From Acidobacteriota bacterium (GTDB taxonomy: Bacteria > Acidobacteriota > Terriglobia > Terriglobales > SCQP01): DNA of 6,012 nucleotides. This document shows, one piece after another, positions 1-5,899 of this stretch; the stretch's first letter is position 1, and every line of letters begins with the position of its first letter. Made by a program: the position numbers and the translations under genes. The stretch is taken from positions 1 through 6,012 of the forward strand of contig JAKATS010000119.1 in the NCBI GenBank assembly GCA_021818645.1. Reading direction: 5' to 3'. The notes under the pieces are model-generated. The model had not been told where the DNA came from, did not search any database, and saw only the letters and a program-made list of their open reading frames with translations.

Positions 1-1
1 T

Positions 2-115
2 AAACAACGCAGAGTGGCGGCTTGGCCTCTGATCGTGGCCATATCCTGCATTACCCTGGGAATTGTGATTATTTTTGGCGCTATTATCTGGAACAATCAT
101 TTACGGCTGAAATAA
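2..115 (+). CDS. C-terminal end of a membrane protein (partial, 5' end outside window)
   Basis: An open frame enters from the left edge and ends at a TAA at 113-115, giving 37 codons. It starts with a basic stretch (KQRR), then one long hydrophobic run, roughly WPLIVAISCITLGIVIIFG plus AIIW, and ends in a short polar tail (NNHLRLK). This looks like a single C-terminal transmembrane helix with positive charge on both flanks. The other two + strand frames contain early stops here, so this is the only plausible + strand reading. The family cannot be named from so short a piece. It lies outside the rhamnose locus and is convergent with the - strand ATPase gene, from which it is separated by a gene-free stretch. 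It could be a chance open frame, but its hydrophobic pattern argues for a real protein end. Confidence 0.55.
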   Translation, partial: KQRRVAAWPLIVAISCITLGIVIIFGAIIWNNHLRLK

Positions 116-121
116 TAACTG

Positions 122-127
122 TATAAT
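122..127 (+). promoter_or_regulatory. Possible sigma-70 -10 box (TATAAT)
   Basis: A perfect TATAAT hexamer lies seven bases after the stop codon of the left membrane protein. The best upstream hexamer at about 16-17 bp spacing (TTTACG, near 100-105) is a weak -35 match. No credible gene follows on the + strand, so the hexamer may be chance in AT-rich DNA or may drive an unrecognised short transcript. Confidence 0.2.
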
Positions 128-251
128 ATTGTTCACATGTACTGCAATAGCAATCTTGAACGATATTGAATCTGTGAATCTTACTTTTGTATTGAATTCT
201 GGACCTTTTCCATAAAAGATAACCATGATTTTGTATATACTTTTGAAAAAC

Positions 252-273
252 TCGTCAACAATTCGTCAACAAA
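252..273. repeat. Tandem 11-bp direct repeat (TCGTCAACAAT/A)
   Basis: Two adjacent 11-bp units, TCGTCAACAAT (252-262) and TCGTCAACAAA (263-273), differ only at the last base. Spacing of one helical turn puts both copies on the same DNA face, the usual arrangement for tandem protein-binding sites. Arm-type binding sites of tyrosine recombinases are often short direct repeats like this beside an attachment core. Here the possible core is 60 bp to the right. The repeat is directly visible; its role is inference. Confidence 0.5.
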
Positions 274-334
274 ATCGGTTGGCATGGAGGGGTATGGAGT
301 GATACGAGAATACAGAAACGCGAAGCAGACCAAA

Positions 335-345
335 GATTTTAAGTC
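335..345 (-). other. Possible attachment-site core: tRNA-Leu(UAA) anticodon-loop sequence without a tRNA
   Basis: Read on the - strand these 11 bases are GACTTAAAATC. This is the anticodon loop (CTTAAAA, anticodon UAA) plus the two closing base pairs of a typical bacterial tRNA-Leu(UAA). The next stem positions on either side do not pair, and no complete tRNA folds around it. Tyrosine recombinases commonly integrate in tRNA anticodon loops and leave such a core at the far end of the element. Its closeness to the tandem repeat at 252-273 and to an element-type ATPase makes an attachment-site remnant reasonable. An 11-base match can also arise by chance in AT-rich DNA. Confidence 0.25.
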
Positions 346-582
346 AAAACCCGCGCCAGTTTGGCGATCACCGCGCCTACTGCACGGGCAAGGACTGGGC
401 ATGTAGCCTGAAGCGGGCCCCAACCGGGCTATGCCAAACGTCCCGCTCATCCACGCGCCTCATGATTCACCGGGTACGGCAAACCTTCGGAGTTGCGCGG
501 CCTTGCCCGCCTGCTTTACTCCCCAAGCAAAAGGCGCAACCCCTGCGAACCGAGCGAACGCGGCCGAAATGCGGGCATGGCC

Positions 583-2193
583 CTACTGAGCCTGTGTGAC
601 GCCAGCAGTTTCTGCAGGCGGGCGGGGGTGGGATTTCAACACCAGGGTGCGGATGCCGTTGCGGCGGGTGATTTCCACGTCCAGGCCCGACTGCTGCAGA
701 TTCCATTGCAGGCGGCGCAGATCCCGGCCGAATCTGGCCGGGGAATGCCGCAGGCGAAATTGGCCGCAGGCGCCCATGGCGGAAAGCAGCTCCAGGACGG
801 TGCCTTTCCATTCGGACTTGTCCTGCATAAACTGCACTACCGCCTGGCCGGTTTCATCGCGCTCGAGCAGGGCTTCGTTCTGAAGGTAGCTGTTGCGATC
901 GAGCGCGGCCAGAAACATTTTCGCGCCATAGCCCAGGCTGCCCGCCAGCGCCTCGCCCCAGACGGCGAAATCGGCCATGCGGGGCAGATCCCGGGGCAGC
1001 GGCATGGCGCGATACACCGCATAGGCCGCGCTCAGCCGGGTCATCATGAGGCCCAGAAATTTTGCCTGCAGCCGCTCGAACATGCCCATGATGCGGACTT
1101 CCTCGAAACGCAGCCGCCGGTCAATGTGCGGCAGGCGCAGAACCAGCGCGCGGTCGAGCCAGTCGGGGGCATCGCCGGGCGGTTCAAGCGCCGTGAGAAT
1201 CATGGGCCGCCGTTCGCCGACAATGACATCGTCGCTGTCGGAATAATTACGGCGCCGGACCAGGCTGAGCCCGGTGACTCCCCGGCAGAGGAGGTTGGAC
1301 TGGCGCGGGGTGAGCGGGCCGAGATTATCGAAGATGGGCAGGCAGTGATGATCGAGCACCTGCGCGAACATCGTTTCCGACGGCAGGCCCATCACTTCCG
1401 CCCGGCTGGGATCCACCAGCCGGCGGATGATCCGCGCCAGGGTGGTTTTTCCGCTGCCTCGGGGACCGGTCAACACCAGCATGGGCACCGGAATTTCCGG
1501 GTTATAGGCGGCGATGATCCAGGCCATCAGCAGCAGCAGATCGCCCGGATCGGTTACGCGCAGCAGCCCGCAGAACTGTTCGACATCGCCGCCGGGTTCG
1601 GGCACGGGCAAGGGGAGCTGATGGCGGTAGCGCCGGAAATAAACCGGCGCGCCGGTCAACACGCGCCAGCCTTCTTTATCAATCCGCACCACCCGGCCCT
1701 GGTTGTCGCCCAAGTCGAGCCACAGGCTATCTTCCGTCAAAGCCCGGCGGAGATGCACCCGGCCGATTTCGCCCGCGGCCGAGGCGCGGGTTTCGATCTC
1801 ATGCACCGCCTCGAACAGCGCCATGCGCCGGGGCGCGCGGCTGTATTTGTCCTGATAGAGGGTACTGAGATGGCGCCGGAAGTCCGCCGTCAGCACGCCC
1901 ACGACCATGCGCTTTTCGGGAGTTTCAAAGACGATGTAGGGATCGTAATGCTGATCCAACAGCAGCCGCGTACCCTCGATCAATTCGAGCAGCGCCTGCG
2001 TCTCCGGCCGCGGGTGCGTGTAGAGGCCGGCTTTGCCCTGCAGGCTTTGCAGCAACTGTTCGAGCTGGGCGACGTCGCCGGCCGGCATTTTCGAAACGCC
2101 CGGGCCGGGTTCCGGTTCAGGCGGTTTTGCGGCAGATGCGGATGCGAAATCCGGGTCAGCAGCCGCGACAGTTTTCTTAAATTTATAAAGCAT
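583..2193 (-). CDS. P-loop ATPase of the mobile-element replication helicase/primase-associated type
   Basis: A 536-residue protein, probably a DNA-acting ATPase. The first ~40 residues are low-complexity (Ala, Pro, Glu). Residues ~40-235 hold a divergent domain with the pattern GWRVLTGAPVYFRR at 175-188. The ATPase core has Walker A GPRGSGKT (243-250), a Walker B-like LPIFDN (285-290; Asp289, Asn290), a sensor-1-like strand RRPMILTALE (328-337) and a possible arginine finger at LDR (346-348). Residues ~460-520 look like a winged-helix DNA-binding end (FGRDLRRLQWNLQQSGLDVE). This order resembles ATPases encoded by prophages and integrative elements next to primases or integrases; that placement is from memory of the family. 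Start ATG 2193 is supported by AAAAGGAG six bases upstream. It is co-directional with rhaEW but separated by 158 bp, so probably a separate unit. No primase motif is visible. The exact role is unknown; intact and full-length in appearance. Confidence 0.8.
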   Translation of the reverse strand: MLYKFKKTVAAADPDFASASAAKPPEPEPGPGVSKMPAGDVAQLEQLLQSLQGKAGLYTHPRPETQALLELIEGTRLLLDQHYDPYIVFETPEKRMVVGVLTADFRRHLSTLYQDKYSRAPRRMALFEAVHEIETRASAAGEIGRVHLRRALTEDSLWLDLGDNQGRVVRIDKEGWRVLTGAPVYFRRYRHQLPLPVPEPGGDVEQFCGLLRVTDPGDLLLLMAWIIAAYNPEIPVPMLVLTGPRGSGKTTLARIIRRLVDPSRAEVMGLPSETMFAQVLDHHCLPIFDNLGPLTPRQSNLLCRGVTGLSLVRRRNYSDSDDVIVGERRPMILTALEPPGDAPDWLDRALVLRLPHIDRRLRFEEVRIMGMFERLQAKFLGLMMTRLSAAYAVYRAMPLPRDLPRMADFAVWGEALAGSLGYGAKMFLAALDRNSYLQNEALLERDETGQAVVQFMQDKSEWKGTVLELLSAMGACGQFRLRHSPARFGRDLRRLQWNLQQSGLDVEITRRNGIRTLVLKSHPRPPAETAGVTQAQ

Positions 2194-2199
2194 TACCTA

Positions 2200-2207
2200 C
2201 TCCTTTT
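2200..2207 (-). promoter_or_regulatory. Strong ribosome binding site for the ATPase gene
   Basis: On the - strand the sequence AAAAGGAG lies six bases before the ATG at 2193. It is close to the ideal Shine-Dalgarno match at good spacing and fixes the start codon. It contrasts with rhaI and rhaEW in the same window, which have no comparable site. Confidence 0.8.
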
Positions 2208-2281
2208 GGGGGAAGCAGGGGGGATATTGCAAGCTGAACAGAAATGACGCGGGCGGCGCAATCCCCTAAAAGGGGGGGTAT

Positions 2282-2309
2282 TCCATAGATGCATCCACAG
2301 ATGAATCCA
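2282..2309. repeat. Short tandem repeat, 12-bp unit, about 2.3 copies
   Basis: Units TCCATAGATGCA (2282-2293) and TCCACAGATGAA (2294-2305) are followed by a partial third copy, TCCA (2306-2309). The two full units match at 10 of 12 positions. The repeat lies in the spacer upstream of the ATPase gene start. It could be a pair of binding sites one helical turn apart or a small slippage product. Confidence 0.45.
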
Positions 2310-2351
2310 TGAAGGGAGAAGCAGGGCTGCCGCTTTGGGGGAAATCGCCGG

Positions 2352-4580
2352 TTAACGCAAAAAGGCTTCGGGCAGGCCGCCATCCACCGGCAGGATATGG
2401 CCGCTGGTGCAGCCCGAGGCCGGACCGGCGAGGAACAGCATGGCTTCGGCACAGAGCCGGGGGGTGATGGGGCGATGGGTGAGGGTGCGGCGGGCGTAAA
2501 AACCGGCCAGGATGGAGCGCAATTCGTCATCGCTCATGGCGTCAGAAAATTCCAACTGATATTTGCGCAACGAGGCGATGACGCGGTCGCGGGGAAACAT
2601 GGCCGAGCCGGCGATGACGGTGGCCGGGCTGATGGCGTTAACGCGGGCCAGAGGGGCGCGGGAGACGGCCAACTCGCGGACCAGATGACTCAGGGCAGCC
2701 TTGCTGACGTCATAGGCCTCACTGCCGGGCTTGGGCACGACGGCATTGGCGGAACTGGTGAGGACAATGCTGACGGGCAGGTTCTGATCGCGCAGCAACG
2801 GGGTCAACTCATCCACCAGCCAGAAATTGGCCGAGACGTTGATTTCGAGGGCGCGGGCCCAGCCGGCGGGATCGAGCCCGCCGGCGGGAGCGACGGGGAA
2901 GATGGCGGCGGTGTTGCAGACGATATCGAGGCCGCCAAAGGCGGCGATGACGGCCCCGGCGGCGGCGCGAATGGAATCCGGGCGGGTGATGTCGAGCGAG
3001 AGCGCGAGCGCGCGTTCCCTGCCCTGCAGCGCTTCGATTTCCGCGGCCGTTGCCTGCGCGGCCGCCAGATTCAGATCGGCGCAGACGACATGAGCGCCGC
3101 GGGCGGCGGCCAGCAGCGCGGCTTCGCGGCCGATGCCGCTGCCGGCACCGGCGATGAGCGCGACCTGACCGCCCAGTTCGCGCTCCGGCGGCTGGCGGCG
3201 CAGCTTGGCTTCCTCGAGCGCCCAGTATTCGATGCGGAAGGCTTCGCGCGGAGGCAGCGCGACATAGTTATGAAAGCTGGAAAAACCGCGCGAATCCGCG
3301 TCTGGGGCGCACTGGGGCAGCCGGGCGGCGGGAGCGGCGGGGGATGCACCGGCCAGGCAGGTAGCGCCGCGCATGACCTGGATGGCGTTGAGATAAAACT
3401 CGGCGGTGATGCGGGCCTCGGTTTTGTTTTTGCCGAAGCTGAATAAACCCAGGCCGGGGACGATGGCCACGGTGGGGTTGGGGTCGCGCAGGGCGGGCGA
3501 AGCAGCATCGGCATGGGCCTGGTAATAGGCGGCGTAGTCGCGGCGGTAGGATTCAAGGCCCGCCTCGATGGCCGCGCGCAAGCGGGTTTCGGCGCCGGGA
3601 GCGGTGGAAGGCTCCCAGGCGACGAAGAGCGGGCGGATTTTGGTGCGCAGGAAATGATCGGGACAACTGGTGCCGAGGCGCGCCAGATCGGCGGCGTCGC
3701 GCGAGTTGGCAAACTCGAGGGCGGCGGGGGCATCGGCATAATGGCCGATGAGCCGGCGCCCGGCCGAGACACGGCCGCGTAAAAAAGGCAGCAAAGCCAG
3801 GGCGGCGGCGCGGCGCTGTGGAAGTTCGGAAACCGCGGCGCCGCCGAAGATGCGGCCGGCATGGCGGGCGGCATGCTGCTCGACAAAAGCGATGAGATTG
3901 TCAATCACGCGCAGGGTATGGAGATAGCAATCGCGCGAGGTTTCGCCCCAGGTGAACAGGCCGTGGCTGGCCAGAATGACTCCGTCGCAGCCGGGAAGCG
4001 AAGCCGCGGCGCGGCGCAGCTCCAGACCCAACTCAAAGCCGGGACGACGCCAGGGCAGCCAGACCAGGCGATGGCCGGACCGGCGGTTGAATTCCTCCAG
4101 TTTTTCCCGGCCATTGGCGGAGGCGGCCAAGGCGATGGCGGCATCGGGATGCAGGTGATCCACGTGGGGCCAGGGCAGAAAGCCGTGCAGCGGCGTGTCA
4201 ATCGAGGCGGCGACGGGGTTGAGGCCAAAGGTGCATAAGGGATAGCAGGCCACCATTTCATCTTCCCGCCCGGGGCCGGGGTAGATGCGCTCGAGGCCGC
4301 GCAGCTTGCCGAGATAGAGGGTAGCGAAGCCTTCCCGGCGTATGCTGCCCAGATCTCCGCCGCTGCCCTTGACCCAGAGAACGACGCAGGGCTCGCCGGT
4401 GAGGGGATCGGGCTGGCGCAGCTTGGCGCTGGTATTGCCGCCGCCGAAGTTGGTGATGCGCAGATCGGCGCCGAGCAAATTGGAGCGATAACGCAGCAGA
4501 TCGGCGGGATCGAGCGCGGCGGCCGCGGCTTCGTCCCAGGCATCGCGCAGATATTGCAGAGTGAATTTCGTTTCGGGCAT
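2352..4580 (-). CDS. rhaEW: Bifunctional rhamnulose-1-phosphate aldolase / L-lactaldehyde dehydrogenase
   Basis: A cytoplasmic fusion enzyme of 742 residues, near the usual length for this family. The N-terminal class II aldolase domain (~20-420) cleaves L-rhamnulose-1-phosphate into dihydroxyacetone phosphate and L-lactaldehyde. It shows GGGNTSAK (46-53, phosphate binding), HVDHLHP (139-145, zinc ligands His142 and His144) and SHG (205-207, third zinc ligand His206). Asp128 in SIDTPLHG sits where the catalytic Glu lies in single-domain aldolases (my alignment by eye). The C-terminal short-chain dehydrogenase domain (~470-742) oxidises lactaldehyde to lactate. It shows the nucleotide site GAGSGIG (478-484), an acidic residue after strand 2 (Asp502, suggesting NAD preference), Ser609/610, and Tyr623 with Lys627 in YDVSK. 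Both active sites look intact. The ATG at 4580 follows the rhaI stop by 9 bp with no clear Shine-Dalgarno, suggesting translational coupling. The family is also called RhaD/YuxG-like in some annotations. Confidence 0.95.
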   Translation of the reverse strand: MPETKFTLQYLRDAWDEAAAAALDPADLLRYRSNLLGADLRITNFGGGNTSAKLRQPDPLTGEPCVVLWVKGSGGDLGSIRREGFATLYLGKLRGLERIYPGPGREDEMVACYPLCTFGLNPVAASIDTPLHGFLPWPHVDHLHPDAAIALAASANGREKLEEFNRRSGHRLVWLPWRRPGFELGLELRRAAASLPGCDGVILASHGLFTWGETSRDCYLHTLRVIDNLIAFVEQHAARHAGRIFGGAAVSELPQRRAAALALLPFLRGRVSAGRRLIGHYADAPAALEFANSRDAADLARLGTSCPDHFLRTKIRPLFVAWEPSTAPGAETRLRAAIEAGLESYRRDYAAYYQAHADAASPALRDPNPTVAIVPGLGLFSFGKNKTEARITAEFYLNAIQVMRGATCLAGASPAAPAARLPQCAPDADSRGFSSFHNYVALPPREAFRIEYWALEEAKLRRQPPERELGGQVALIAGAGSGIGREAALLAAARGAHVVCADLNLAAAQATAAEIEALQGRERALALSLDITRPDSIRAAAGAVIAAFGGLDIVCNTAAIFPVAPAGGLDPAGWARALEINVSANFWLVDELTPLLRDQNLPVSIVLTSSANAVVPKPGSEAYDVSKAALSHLVRELAVSRAPLARVNAISPATVIAGSAMFPRDRVIASLRKYQLEFSDAMSDDELRSILAGFYARRTLTHRPITPRLCAEAMLFLAGPASGCTSGHILPVDGGLPEAFLR

Positions 4581-4589
4581 ACAAAATTT

Positions 4590-5774
4590 TTAACCGGCGT
4601 AGCCGCCGGCCGTGCCCGCGCCGCGGCCGCCGCGTTCGCGGGCGCAACGCTCGACATAGCCGCCGGAATAGAGGGCCTCGAGCGGATCGGCGGGCAAGCC
4701 GCGGGCCTGCCGCCACTCGGCCAGAGCGGGGCGCACGTCGGTGAAGAAGGCCGCCCGCAGGCATTGCTCGGCGGCCACGATGCGGGCCGAGGATTGATGC
4801 TCCGCCAGCGCTTCGCGGTCAAGCAACAGCGCCTTGGCATAGAGTTCCTGAGCGGTCATCACGGTCTGCACCATCGCTTCCATCTTGCCTTTCAGGTTAT
4901 GGCTCTGGTCCACCATGAAGGCCACATCCACGGCGGCGGCGGGATCCTGAACCAGCTCGCAGAAGATGCGGAACACCTGATAGGGGTCAATCGAGCCCAG
5001 CGTGAGATCGTCGTCGGCGTAACGGCGATCGTTGAAATGAAAGCCGCCCAGCCGGCCCAGATGGAGCAGCCAGGCCACGATCTGCTCGATATTCTGGGCC
5101 TGATAGTGATGGCCGGTATCCACCAAAACGTGGGCCCGGGGCCCGGCGTGGCGGGCGAGCCAGGCTGCCATGCCCCAGTCAGCGATGTCGGTGTGATAAA
5201 AGGCCGGCTCGAAGGGCTTGTATTCGATGAGCAGGCGCTGGCCCGGATGCAGCCGGGCATGCAGGCGAACCAGACCCGCTTCGAGCCAGCCCAGGCGGCG
5301 GCGGATATTCTGCGAACCGGGATAGTTGGAGCCATCGGCCAGCCAGAGGGAAATATCGCGGGAGCCGAGCCGGGCGGCAATTTCGATGCAAGCTTCGGCA
5401 TGAGCCAGAGCGCGCTCGCGAATCGAGGAATCGGGATTGCAGAGCGAGCCGAACTTGTATTCGGCGTCCTGAAACAGGTTGGGGTTGATGGAGCCGGGAC
5501 GGATGCCATAGCGCCGGGCCAGCTCCGAGATGGCCGGACAGTCCGCCACGCCAGCGGGGAGATCCCACTGCACATGCAGGGCGAGGGTGGGAGTGACGCC
5601 GGTGAGGGCATGGACCTGGGCCGCGTCGGCGAATTTTTCCTCGATGGTTGAGGCCGCAGCCGGCTGGGGATATTTACCGAAGCGCGTACCCGTATCGGCA
5701 AAACCCCAGGAGGGGAGCTCGATCGAGAAGCGGTCGAGGCCGGGACGGATCTGATCCAACAGGAAGGAAGACAT
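4590..5774 (-). CDS. rhaI: L-rhamnose isomerase, Pseudomonas stutzeri type (TIM barrel)
   Basis: A cytoplasmic metal-dependent isomerase of 394 residues converting L-rhamnose to L-rhamnulose, the first step of phosphorylative rhamnose breakdown. Numbered from ATG 5774, the expected metal and catalytic residues are all present: Glu184 and Lys186 in IEYKPFEP, Asp219 and His222 in VLVDTGHH, His246 in GFHFND, Asp254 and Asp256 in RRYADDD, and Asp289 in MVDQSHN. From memory of the P. stutzeri enzyme these match Glu219, Lys221, Asp254, His257, His281, Asp289, Asp291 and Asp327 at a constant offset of 35 (38 for the last). The motif DISLWLADGSNYPG (140-153) is also characteristic. The tail is unusually rich in Gly and Arg (about 379-394). 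An in-frame GTG at 5783 could add three residues; ATG is preferred, but neither has a good Shine-Dalgarno. It is the first gene of the rhaI-rhaEW operon and is divergent from rhaT. Confidence 0.95.
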   Translation of the reverse strand: MSSFLLDQIRPGLDRFSIELPSWGFADTGTRFGKYPQPAAASTIEEKFADAAQVHALTGVTPTLALHVQWDLPAGVADCPAISELARRYGIRPGSINPNLFQDAEYKFGSLCNPDSSIRERALAHAEACIEIAARLGSRDISLWLADGSNYPGSQNIRRRLGWLEAGLVRLHARLHPGQRLLIEYKPFEPAFYHTDIADWGMAAWLARHAGPRAHVLVDTGHHYQAQNIEQIVAWLLHLGRLGGFHFNDRRYADDDLTLGSIDPYQVFRIFCELVQDPAAAVDVAFMVDQSHNLKGKMEAMVQTVMTAQELYAKALLLDREALAEHQSSARIVAAEQCLRAAFFTDVRPALAEWRQARGLPADPLEALYSGGYVERCARERGGRGAGTAGGYAG

Positions 5775-5810
5775 ACCAGACACAGATTATGACGGGAAAT
5801 CGCGAGACTC

Positions 5811-5840
5811 AGTTTAGGATTGCTGATCTGGAGATTTCAA
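5811..5840 (-). promoter_or_regulatory. Candidate sigma-70 promoter for the rhaI-rhaEW operon
   Basis: On the - strand, TTGAAA (5840-5835) matches the -35 consensus at five of six bases. After an 18-bp spacer comes TAAACT (5816-5811), matching the -10 consensus at four of six. Transcription would begin near 5804, about 30 bases before the rhaI ATG. The left arm of the inverted repeat at 5825-5864 falls inside the spacer, so a bound regulator would block or contact polymerase. An alternative -10, CATAAT (5791-5786), has no good -35 partner. Confidence 0.4.
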
Positions 5841-5864
5841 GCAATTGATTCGCAATTCCAGATC
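5825..5864. promoter_or_regulatory. Inverted repeat, candidate operator between rhaI and rhaT
   Basis: A perfect 8-bp inverted repeat is formed by GATCTGGA (5825-5832) and TCCAGATC (5857-5864), separated by 24 bp. Half-site centres are 32 bp apart, about three helical turns. It lies in the only intergenic region serving both divergent rhamnose genes and overlaps the predicted rhaI promoter, the expected place for a rhamnose-responsive regulator site. No regulator gene is in the window, so its family (AraC, LacI, DeoR or other) cannot be stated. A hairpin role is less likely because of the long loop. Confidence 0.45.
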
Positions 5865-5869
5865 GAATC
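5841..5869. repeat. Nested repeats in the rhaI-rhaT control region
   Basis: GCAATT occurs at 5841-5846 and again at 5852-5857, exactly 11 bp apart. GATTCG (5847-5852) and CGAATC (5864-5869) form a 6-bp inverted repeat. ATTGCT (5819-5824) and AGCAAT (5840-5845) form another just to the left. These overlap the 8-bp inverted repeat and suggest several half-sites or a compound operator. The rhaT-side promoter could not be identified with confidence. Confidence 0.35.
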
Positions 5870-5899
5870 GGCTAGCATGAAGCGGCTGAGCAACCGATT

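Larger units (their letters stand above)
116..582. other. Gene-free region, AT-rich on its left, possible mobile-element scar
   Basis: About 470 bp lie between the end of the left membrane protein and the end of the ATPase gene without a convincing coding region. The left part (about 60-340) is clearly AT-rich compared with the GC-rich remainder of the window; the right part (about 345-582) returns to high GC. The only frames here are an 89-codon frame on the - strand (450 to 181) and a 40-codon frame on the + strand (284-406). Both have unconvincing composition: the first is rich in Pro, Cys, Arg and Ser in its first half and changes character abruptly. The region contains a tandem direct repeat and a tRNA-Leu anticodon-loop-like sequence, listed separately. 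No complete tRNA and no strong terminator with a T-run is visible. Confidence 0.6.
2194..2351. other. Intergenic spacer with short repeats between rhaEW and the ATPase gene
   Basis: The spacer contains no gene. It holds: a 10-mer TTTGGGGGAA at 2205-2214 repeated at 2334-2343; a shared GAAGCAGGG at 2212-2220 and 2318-2326; a small perfect palindrome CCCCTAAAAGGGG at 2263-2275 (5-bp stem, 3-nt loop); and a 12-bp tandem repeat at 2282-2309. None forms a convincing intrinsic terminator because no T-run follows. The spacing and the strong ribosome binding site suggest that the ATPase gene has its own transcription start here, although no clear -35/-10 pair stands out. Confidence 0.5.

Noticed and set aside
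284..406. A 40-codon + strand frame (starting MEGYGVIREYRN) downstream of the TATAAT
   Set aside because: It is short, has no clear ribosome binding site and matches nothing I recognise.
181..450. An 89-codon frame on the - strand in the left intergenic region
   Set aside because: A possible GAGG lies eight bases before its ATG, but the product is compositionally split and spans both the tRNA-like core and the tandem repeat. It is more likely a chance frame across an element boundary.
492..540. Inverted repeat GTTGCGC/GCGCAAC with an inner TGCTT/AAGCA hairpin, as a terminator of the ATPase gene
   Set aside because: The arms are short and far apart, and no T-run follows on the - strand. It is too weak to call.
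493..2247. A 584-codon open frame on the + strand, opposite the ATPase gene
   Set aside because: It is the antisense shadow of the - strand gene in high-GC DNA. Its product is rich in Gln, His, Arg and Ala with no recognisable motif, while the - strand frame has Walker motifs and a strong ribosome binding site.
2263..2275. CCCCTAAAAGGGG as an intrinsic terminator for rhaI-rhaEW
   Set aside because: The stem is only 5 bp and no T-run follows on the - strand, so it does not meet the pattern of an intrinsic terminator.
2397..3446. A 349-codon open frame on the + strand within rhaEW
   Set aside because: It is antisense to a clearly conserved enzyme, and its product is Gly/Ala/Asp-rich low complexity with no domain pattern.
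4554..5651. A 365-codon open frame on the + strand opposite rhaI
   Set aside because: It is antisense to an isomerase with all active-site residues in place, and no motif is visible in the + strand product.
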